From: SG8-39 sp041558415
Lineage (GTDB): Bacteria; Pseudomonadota; Gammaproteobacteria; Burkholderiales; SG8-39
Length of the DNA stretch: 64,000 nt
Direction: 5' to 3'
NCBI GenBank assembly: GCA_041558415.1
Contig: JBFFEY010000005.1
Span: 1-64,000, forward strand
Shown here: positions 59,184-64,000 of the stretch, piece after piece
How the letters are laid out: each line of letters opens with the position of its first letter
How positions within the stretch are numbered: the stretch's first letter is position 1
Program-made: the position numbers and the translations under genes
The notes under the pieces: model-generated
What the model was told of the DNA's origin: nothing
The model's input: the letters and a program-made list of their open reading frames with translations, nothing else
Database searches by the model: none

Positions 59184-60494
59184 ATGAAGACAGGAACAAA
59201 TGCCGCCGCGCGAGGCGTGCTCGGGCTGGGACTGCTGCTCGCGATGCCGGCCGCGCTCGCGGCCGACGGTGCCAAGCTCGACGGGGCCAACACGGCATGG
59301 ATGCTGACCGCAACCGCGCTGGTACTGTTCATGACGCTGCCGGGGCTGGCGCTCTTTTACGCCGGGCTGGTGCGCGCGAAGAACGTGCTCTCGGTGCTGA
59401 TGCAGTGCTTCGCCATCGCCTGCGCGGCGTCCGTCGTGTGGGTGGCGTTCGGCTACAGCCTTGCCTTCGGCGACGGTGGCGCGGCGAACGCCTTCTGGGG
59501 CGGCTTCGGCAAGTCTTTCTTCGCCGGCATCGGGGTGGACACGCTCAAGGGCAGCCTGCCGGAGACGGTGTTCGCGATGTTCCAGCTCACCTTCGCCATC
59601 ATCACCCCGGCGCTGGTGGTAGGCGCCTACGCCGAGCGGGTGCGCTTCGCGGGCATGCTGCTGTTCAGCGTGCTGTGGCTGATCCTCGTCTACTGTCCCA
59701 TCGCACACTGGGTCTGGGGCGACGGCTGGCTGCAGAAGCTCGGCGTCATGGATTTCGCCGGCGGGCTCGTCGTGCACCTGAACGCCGGCGTGGCGGCCCT
59801 GGTCTGCGCGCTCGTCCTCGGTCGACGCAAGGGATTCCCGGAAACGCCGATGCCGCCGCACAATCTGTCCATGGCGGTGAGCGGCGCCTGCATGCTGTGG
59901 GTCGGCTGGTTCGGCTTCAACGCGGGCAGCGCGCTGGCCGCGGACGGCGCGGCCGGCATGGCGATGCTGGTCACGCACATCGGTGCCGCGACCGGCTCCC
60001 TGGCGTGGATGATTTGCGAATGGCTGCGCTACGGCAAGCCGTCGGTGCTCGGCATCGTGACCGGGATGGTCGCGGGGCTCGGCACGATCACGCCGGCCTC
60101 CGGCTTCGTCGGCCCGCTCGGCGCGCTGGCGATCGGCGCGGCCGCCGGCGTGGTGTGTTTCACGGCGACCAACTACATGAAACGCGTGCTGCGCATCGAC
60201 GACTCGCTCGACGTGATGCCGGTGCACGGCGTCGGCGGCATTCTCGGCACCGTGCTGACCGGCGTGTTCGCGGCCACCGCGCTGGGCGGCATCGGCTATG
60301 GGGAGGGCGTCACCATGGGCGGCCAGGTGCTGGTGCAGCTCGGCGGCGTGCTCGCGGTCGCGGCCTGGTCGGGTGTGCTGACGCTGGTGCTGCTCAAGGT
60401 CTGCGACGCCCTCACGGGCATGCGGGTCGCGTCGGACGACGAGACCGAGGGTCTCGATACCGTGCTGCACAACGAAAAGGGCTACATCCTCTAG
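59184..60494 (+). CDS. amtB: Ammonium transporter AmtB
   Basis: 436 residues: signal peptide (about 1-26, ending ALAADGAKLDG), then eleven helices. The twin conducting-pore histidines fall in FAGGLVVHLNAGVAALV and MPVHGVGGILGTV, and the S1-gate aromatic region is present (GLALFYAGLVRAKNVLSVLMQ). Mediates ammonium uptake. No glnK gene is adjacent, unlike the usual glnK-amtB pair, and no sigma-54 (-24/-12) site is seen upstream. ATG 59184 has a GGGAGG ribosome-binding site. Confidence 0.94.
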   Translation: MKTGTNAAARGVLGLGLLLAMPAALAADGAKLDGANTAWMLTATALVLFMTLPGLALFYAGLVRAKNVLSVLMQCFAIACAASVVWVAFGYSLAFGDGGAANAFWGGFGKSFFAGIGVDTLKGSLPETVFAMFQLTFAIITPALVVGAYAERVRFAGMLLFSVLWLILVYCPIAHWVWGDGWLQKLGVMDFAGGLVVHLNAGVAALVCALVLGRRKGFPETPMPPHNLSMAVSGACMLWVGWFGFNAGSALAADGAAGMAMLVTHIGAATGSLAWMICEWLRYGKPSVLGIVTGMVAGLGTITPASGFVGPLGALAIGAAAGVVCFTATNYMKRVLRIDDSLDVMPVHGVGGILGTVLTGVFAATALGGIGYGEGVTMGGQVLVQLGGVLAVAAWSGVLTLVLLKVCDALTGMRVASDDETEGLDTVLHNEKGYIL

Positions 60495-60546
60495 CGCGCG
60501 GTACGGCTCCCGTTACAATGCGCCTGACGATGTTTCGGTCTGCACT

Positions 60547-61251
60547 GTGAAGCGCCGCAGCTTCATCCAGTTCTGCGCCGCGGCGGCGGGCGCGGCGGGC
60601 GTGACCGCCCCCGCCCTCCCCGCGCGCGATGCGCGCCCGCGGCGCTACGCGCGCACGCGGCTCGAGGATGCCAGCGGCCGGCCGCTGCGCGCCTCGACGC
60701 TGCCGGTCGATCGCAACCTGATCTTCCACTACCCGTATGCCGCGACGCCCTGCTTCCTGCTCAACCTCGGCCGCCCGGCCGGTGCGCCGACGCGCCTGAA
60801 AAGCGAAACGGAAGGCGGCTACGAATGGCCCGGTGGCGTCGGCCCGAGACGCTCGATCGTCGCCTACTCGGCGATCTGTGCGCACCAGCTCACCTATCCG
60901 ACGCGCCAGATCAGCTTCATCAGCTACCGCACCGAGAAAAGCCCGCAGAACCGCTTCGGCAACGTGATCCACTGCTGCTCCGAGCACAGCCAGTACGATC
61001 CGGCGCAGGGCGCACGCGTGCTCGCCGGACCCGCGCCGCAGCCGCTGGCCGCCATCCTGCTCGACTACGACGCGGGCGAAGACGCGTTGTACGCCGTAGG
61101 CACGCTCGGCGGCGAGATGTTCAATGCGTTCTTCACCAAGTACGGGTTCAAGCTCAGCATGGAGCGCGGCAACGCGGTTCGCGATACCGTGGGCGAGGCG
61201 ACGCGGGTGACGCCGCTGGAGGATTACTGCCGCCAGCAGGTCAGGTGCTGA
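60547..61251 (+). CDS. TAT-exported Rieske-type [2Fe-2S] protein with long inter-motif loop
   Basis: 234 residues. The N-terminal KRRSFIQFC is a twin-arginine motif followed by a hydrophobic Ala-rich segment, so it is TAT-exported or anchored. The cluster ligands read CAH (C111, H113) and CSEH (C144, H147). The gap between the ligand pairs is about 30 residues, whereas it is about 15-17 in classic Rieske proteins (CTH...CPCH), so the cluster-binding region carries an insertion. The partner electron carrier is unknown. GTG 60547. Confidence 0.8.
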   Translation: MKRRSFIQFCAAAAGAAGVTAPALPARDARPRRYARTRLEDASGRPLRASTLPVDRNLIFHYPYAATPCFLLNLGRPAGAPTRLKSETEGGYEWPGGVGPRRSIVAYSAICAHQLTYPTRQISFISYRTEKSPQNRFGNVIHCCSEHSQYDPAQGARVLAGPAPQPLAAILLDYDAGEDALYAVGTLGGEMFNAFFTKYGFKLSMERGNAVRDTVGEATRVTPLEDYCRQQVRC

Positions 61252-61279
61252 GCGGCGCAGGCGTCCGGGCCGCGCGGCC

Positions 61280-62035
61280 GTGATTCCCTGGCTCGAGAGC
61301 AGCGACCCGTTTCCGCCGGTCGCGCGCGCCCTCGAGCATCCGAACGGCCTGCTGTGCGCGGGCGGCGACCTCTCGATAACACGCCTGCTCGATGCCTACC
61401 GGCGCGGCATCTTTCCCTGGTATTCCGGCAGCGAGCCGATCCTGTGGTGGTCGCCCGATCCGCGCATGGTGCTGTTCACCGACGAACTGAAGGTATCCCG
61501 CTCGCTCGCCAAGAGCATCCGCAACAAGGGCTATGCGGTGCGCTTCGACACGGCGTTTCGCGCCGTGCTCGCGGGCTGTGCGGCGCCGCGCGAGGCGGGC
61601 GAGACGCCGGACGACGCCGACGCGGCCACCTGGCTCGGCGCGCCGATGCGTGCGGCCTACGCGGCGCTGCACGACGCCGGCCATGCGCACTCGGTCGAGA
61701 CCTGGCGCGACGGGGCCCTGGTCGGCGGCCTGTACGGCGTCGCGCTCGGGCGCATGTTCTACGGCGAGTCGATGTTCTCGCGCGCGGTGGACGCCTCCAA
61801 GGTCGCTCTGGTGGCCCTGGTCGAGCGCCTGCGCGCGCACGGCTTTCCACTCATCGACTGCCAAGTGCGCACGCCCCTGCTCGCGGCGCTCGGGGCGCGC
61901 GAAATCCCGCGGCGTGACTTTTTGCGGCGCGTCACGACGTTGGTAAACTACGCCGAGCCCGTGCAGCGCTGGAAAACGGACGACGCGGGCAGGGTCTTTG
62001 CGCAGACGCGCAGGGCCGGCTCGGGCCAACTCTGA
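61280..62035 (+). CDS. aat: Leucyl/phenylalanyl-tRNA-protein transferase
   Basis: Attaches Leu or Phe to N-terminal Lys/Arg of proteins, directing them to ClpAP via ClpS. 251 residues: IPWLESSDPFPPVARALEHPNGLLCAGGDLSITRLLDAYRRGIFPWYSGSEPILWWSPDPRMVLF, then GLYGVALGRMFYGESMFSRAVDASKVAL, the standard Aat blocks. Start GTG 61280, about 9 bp before bpt. Confidence 0.95.
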   Translation: MIPWLESSDPFPPVARALEHPNGLLCAGGDLSITRLLDAYRRGIFPWYSGSEPILWWSPDPRMVLFTDELKVSRSLAKSIRNKGYAVRFDTAFRAVLAGCAAPREAGETPDDADAATWLGAPMRAAYAALHDAGHAHSVETWRDGALVGGLYGVALGRMFYGESMFSRAVDASKVALVALVERLRAHGFPLIDCQVRTPLLAALGAREIPRRDFLRRVTTLVNYAEPVQRWKTDDAGRVFAQTRRAGSGQL

Positions 62036-62044
62036 AGGATTGAC

Positions 62045-62782
62045 GTGTCGAGACTCAATGACCTGCCACAAGCGGTACTGCAGTTCTACGTCACGGCGCC
62101 TTATCCCTGCAGCTATCTGCCCGAGCGCATGGCGCGCTCGCAGGTCGCGACGCCGAGCCATCTGATCAACACCGCGCTGTACGGCGACCTGGTGCGCGCC
62201 GGGTTTCGTCGCAGCGGCATCTTCACCTACCGGCCGCACTGCGACAGCTGCCGCGCCTGCGTGCCGGTGCGCGTTCCGGTGGACGCCTTCACGCCGTCGC
62301 GCTCGCAGCGCCGTGCACTGGAGCAGCACAGGAACCTGGTCGCGCATCCGCAACCGCTCAAGTTCCGCCTCGAGCACTACGCGCTCTACCTGCGCTACCA
62401 GTCGCGCCGGCACTCGGGCGGCGGCATGGACAATGACAGCCGCGACCAGTACTCGCACTTCCTACTGCAGAGCCGGGTCGACACGCGCCTGGTCGAATTC
62501 CGCGATGCCGGCCAGCTGATGATGGTGTCGATCGTCGACTATCTGCCCGATGGGCTGTCGTCCGTCTACACCTTCTACGAGCCCGAGCGCCGTCGCGCGA
62601 GCTTCGGCACCTACAACGTGCTCTGGCAGATCGACGCCTGCCGCGCGCTCGGCCTGCCCTACCTCTACCTCGGCTACTGGATCGGGGAGAGCCCGAAGAT
62701 GGCTTACAAGTCCCGCTACGCACCGATCGAAGGCCTGGTCGACGGCGTGTGGCAGCGGCTCGACGAGAACCTCACGTCCTGA
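62045..62782 (+). CDS. bpt: Aspartate/glutamate leucyl- or arginyl-tRNA-protein transferase
   Basis: Second N-degron transferase, acting on N-terminal Asp/Glu (leucyl Bpt) or arginyl Ate1. 245 residues: an N-terminal Cys cluster CDSCRACVPVRVPV, then SQRRALEQHRNLVAH and GMDNDSRDQYSHFLLQSRVDTRLVEFRDAGQLMMVSIVDYLPDGLSSVYTFYEPERRRASFGTYNVLWQIDACRALGLPYLYLGYWI. Whether it transfers Leu or Arg cannot be told; in bacteria most are Bpt. Start GTG 62045. Confidence 0.94.
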   Translation: MSRLNDLPQAVLQFYVTAPYPCSYLPERMARSQVATPSHLINTALYGDLVRAGFRRSGIFTYRPHCDSCRACVPVRVPVDAFTPSRSQRRALEQHRNLVAHPQPLKFRLEHYALYLRYQSRRHSGGGMDNDSRDQYSHFLLQSRVDTRLVEFRDAGQLMMVSIVDYLPDGLSSVYTFYEPERRRASFGTYNVLWQIDACRALGLPYLYLGYWIGESPKMAYKSRYAPIEGLVDGVWQRLDENLTS

Positions 62783-62793
62783 AGCCGGCGGCG

Positions 62794-63822
62794 ATGGTCT
62801 ACGCGCTGGCGCGGCCGCTGCTGTTCGCGCTCGAGCCCGAGACCGCGCACGCAGCGACCCTCACCCTGGCCGAGGTTGCGCAGCGCTGCGGCCTGCTCGG
62901 CCTCGCGGCCGCGCGCGTGCCGCCGCAGCCGCAGCGCGTGATGGGACTCGATTTCCCCAACCCGGTGGGCCTCGCCGCGGGCCTCGACAAGGACGCCGCG
63001 CATATCGATGCCCTCGCCGGCCTCGGCTTCGGCTTCATCGAGGTCGGCACCGTCACGCCGCGCCCGCAGCCGGGCAATCCGCGGCCGCGTCTGTTCCGGC
63101 TGCCCGCGGCGCGCGCGCTGATCAACCGCTTCGGTTTCAACAACGTGGGCGTGGACGCGTTCCTGGAGAACGTCGCGCGCGCGCGCTGGCGCGGCGTGCT
63201 GGGCATCAACCTCGGGCGCAACGCGGACACGCCGGCCGAGCGCGCCGCGGACGACTACGTGCTCGGTCTCGAGCGCGTCTACGCCGCGGCCTCCTACGTC
63301 ACGATCAACGTCTCCTCGCCGAACACCCGGGACCTGCGCATGCTGCAGGAGCGCGCGGCGCTGGAGGCCCTGCTCGAACGCCTCGTCGCGACGCGCGCGC
63401 GGCTCGCCGAGCATCACGGCAAGCGCGTGCCGCTGGTGCTCAAGGTGGCACCCGACCTCGAGCCGACGCAGATCAGCGACATCGCCGACGCGGTGCGGCG
63501 CCATGCGATCGACGGCGTGATCGCGACCAACACCTCGGTCACGCGCGCCGGCGTCGAGCGGCTGCCGCAGGCCGGGGAGGCCGGCGGGCTGTCGGGCGCG
63601 CCGATCCGCGAACGCGCGACGCAGGTGCTCGCCGCGCTGGCGCGTGCGCTCGGCGGCGAAGTGCCGCTCATCGGCGCGGGCGGCATCCTGTCGGGCGCCG
63701 ACGCGGCGGAAAAAATCACCGCCGGTGCGTCGCTGGTGCAGCTTTACACCGGACTCATCTACCGCGGCCCGGCGCTGATCGCCGAGTGCGCGGCGGCGAT
63801 CGCGGCGCAGAGGCGGGGCTGA
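62794..63822 (+). CDS. pyrD: Dihydroorotate dehydrogenase, class 2
   Basis: Quinone-dependent oxidation of dihydroorotate to orotate at the inner membrane. 342 residues: short N-terminal membrane-associating helices, FPNPVGLAAGLDKDA (flavin-binding), NRFGFNNVGVD, and the catalytic Ser in VTINVSSPNT, plus VIATNTS and IGAGGILSGADAAEKI in the C-terminal barrel. ATG 62794 gives the usual length. Confidence 0.96.
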   Translation: MVYALARPLLFALEPETAHAATLTLAEVAQRCGLLGLAAARVPPQPQRVMGLDFPNPVGLAAGLDKDAAHIDALAGLGFGFIEVGTVTPRPQPGNPRPRLFRLPAARALINRFGFNNVGVDAFLENVARARWRGVLGINLGRNADTPAERAADDYVLGLERVYAAASYVTINVSSPNTRDLRMLQERAALEALLERLVATRARLAEHHGKRVPLVLKVAPDLEPTQISDIADAVRRHAIDGVIATNTSVTRAGVERLPQAGEAGGLSGAPIRERATQVLAALARALGGEVPLIGAGGILSGADAAEKITAGASLVQLYTGLIYRGPALIAECAAAIAAQRRG

Positions 63823-63828
63823 GGCCCG

Positions 63829-64000
63829 ATGCGCATCGGCGTTCCGCGCGAAATCAAGGACGGCGAGTTCCGCGTCGCGCTGACGCCGCAGGGCGCGCGC
63901 AGCCTTGCCGCAGCGGGACACGCGGTCCTCGTCGAGCGCGGCGCCGGTGCGGGCGTGGGCTTCGACGACGAGGCCTATGCCGCGGCCGGCGCGCAGCTCT
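63829..64000 (+). CDS. ald: Alanine dehydrogenase, N-terminal part (cut by window edge)
   Basis: The first 57 residues of an alanine dehydrogenase: MRIGVPREIKDGEFRVALTP, then GARSLAAAGHAVLVERGAGAG, then VGFDDEAYAAAGAQL. The Lys-Glu-rich opening and GAG-GSGFSD-type region match Ald; PntA is the main alternative and cannot be fully excluded from this much. It starts 6 bp after pyrD. Confidence 0.85.
   Translation, partial: MRIGVPREIKDGEFRVALTPQGARSLAAAGHAVLVERGAGAGVGFDDEAYAAAGAQL

Overview
The window is about 69% GC, almost fully coding, and reads as a chromosomal segment of a betaproteobacterium. That placement is an inference from the mix of families (tRNA-Leu beside tig, hpnCDE, a radA/alr/lplT neighbourhood, single-chain PurL, BamC next to DapA, an OmpR/EnvZ pair of the RisA/RisS kind) and from GC content; no rRNA is present to confirm it. 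I see no transposase, integrase, phage gene or CRISPR array. Both window edges cut genes: trigger factor on the left and alanine dehydrogenase on the right.

Layout. 0.5-4.5 kb: tRNA-Leu, then hpnC-hpnD-hpnE (squalene synthesis for hopanoids) and a DMT exporter. 4.5-10.4 kb: radA, alr and a catalytically dead amidotransferase-like gene on the minus strand, a LysR regulator, a TM2 protein and lplT. 10.4-15 kb: a possible frameshifted small gene, a family-4 UDG, rimI and tsaB, and two tandem tartrate/malate dehydrogenase-type genes. 15-19 kb: mltF, an enoyl-CoA hydratase, a decayed creD start and a PlsB-like acyltransferase. 19-22.4 kb: two secreted basic proteins, one built on a 36-bp tandem repeat, next to an OmpR/EnvZ pair with matching binding-site motifs. 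22.4-26.3 kb: a HicA-like gene behind a textbook FNR-type promoter, a J-like protein, and an overlapping minus operon ispD-ispF-paiB-thpR-(glutaredoxin-DinB). 26.3-30.7 kb: mfd and serB.

30.7-32.8 kb is the one clear accessory island: a lower-GC membrane class III nucleotide cyclase between two ~140-bp direct repeats, each accompanied by a palindromic unit. 32.8-41.7 kb: a DUF364 protein, then the minus-strand series of a wHTH/coiled-coil/AsmA-like giant, purL, an encapsulated-ferritin-type protein with no encapsulin, a NifU-like protein and RidA. 41.9-47.8 kb: an L-2-hydroxyglutarate oxidase-like enzyme, nnr, a VIT-type iron/manganese exporter, a PrxQ peroxiredoxin and a RoxA-type JmjC hydroxylase.

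47.8-54.9 kb is a nine-gene minus-strand run, mostly with 4-bp overlaps (methyltransferase, APC permease, an alpha/beta-hydrolase fragment, oxyR, a 48-residue membrane microprotein, methyltransferase, dapA, bamC, MBL hydrolase). It is followed by tRNA-Arg, an FAD oxidoreductase and an acyl-CoA synthetase on the minus strand, and a plus-strand series of HAD, NUDIX, amtB, a TAT-exported Rieske protein, the N-degron transferases aat and bpt, pyrD and ald. Most genes are housekeeping. The interest lies in the repeat-flanked cyclase, the shell-less EncFtn protein, the wHTH-coiled-coil-AsmA protein, the OmpR-linked secreted repeat protein, the FNR-controlled HicA-like gene, and several gene ghosts and microgenes.
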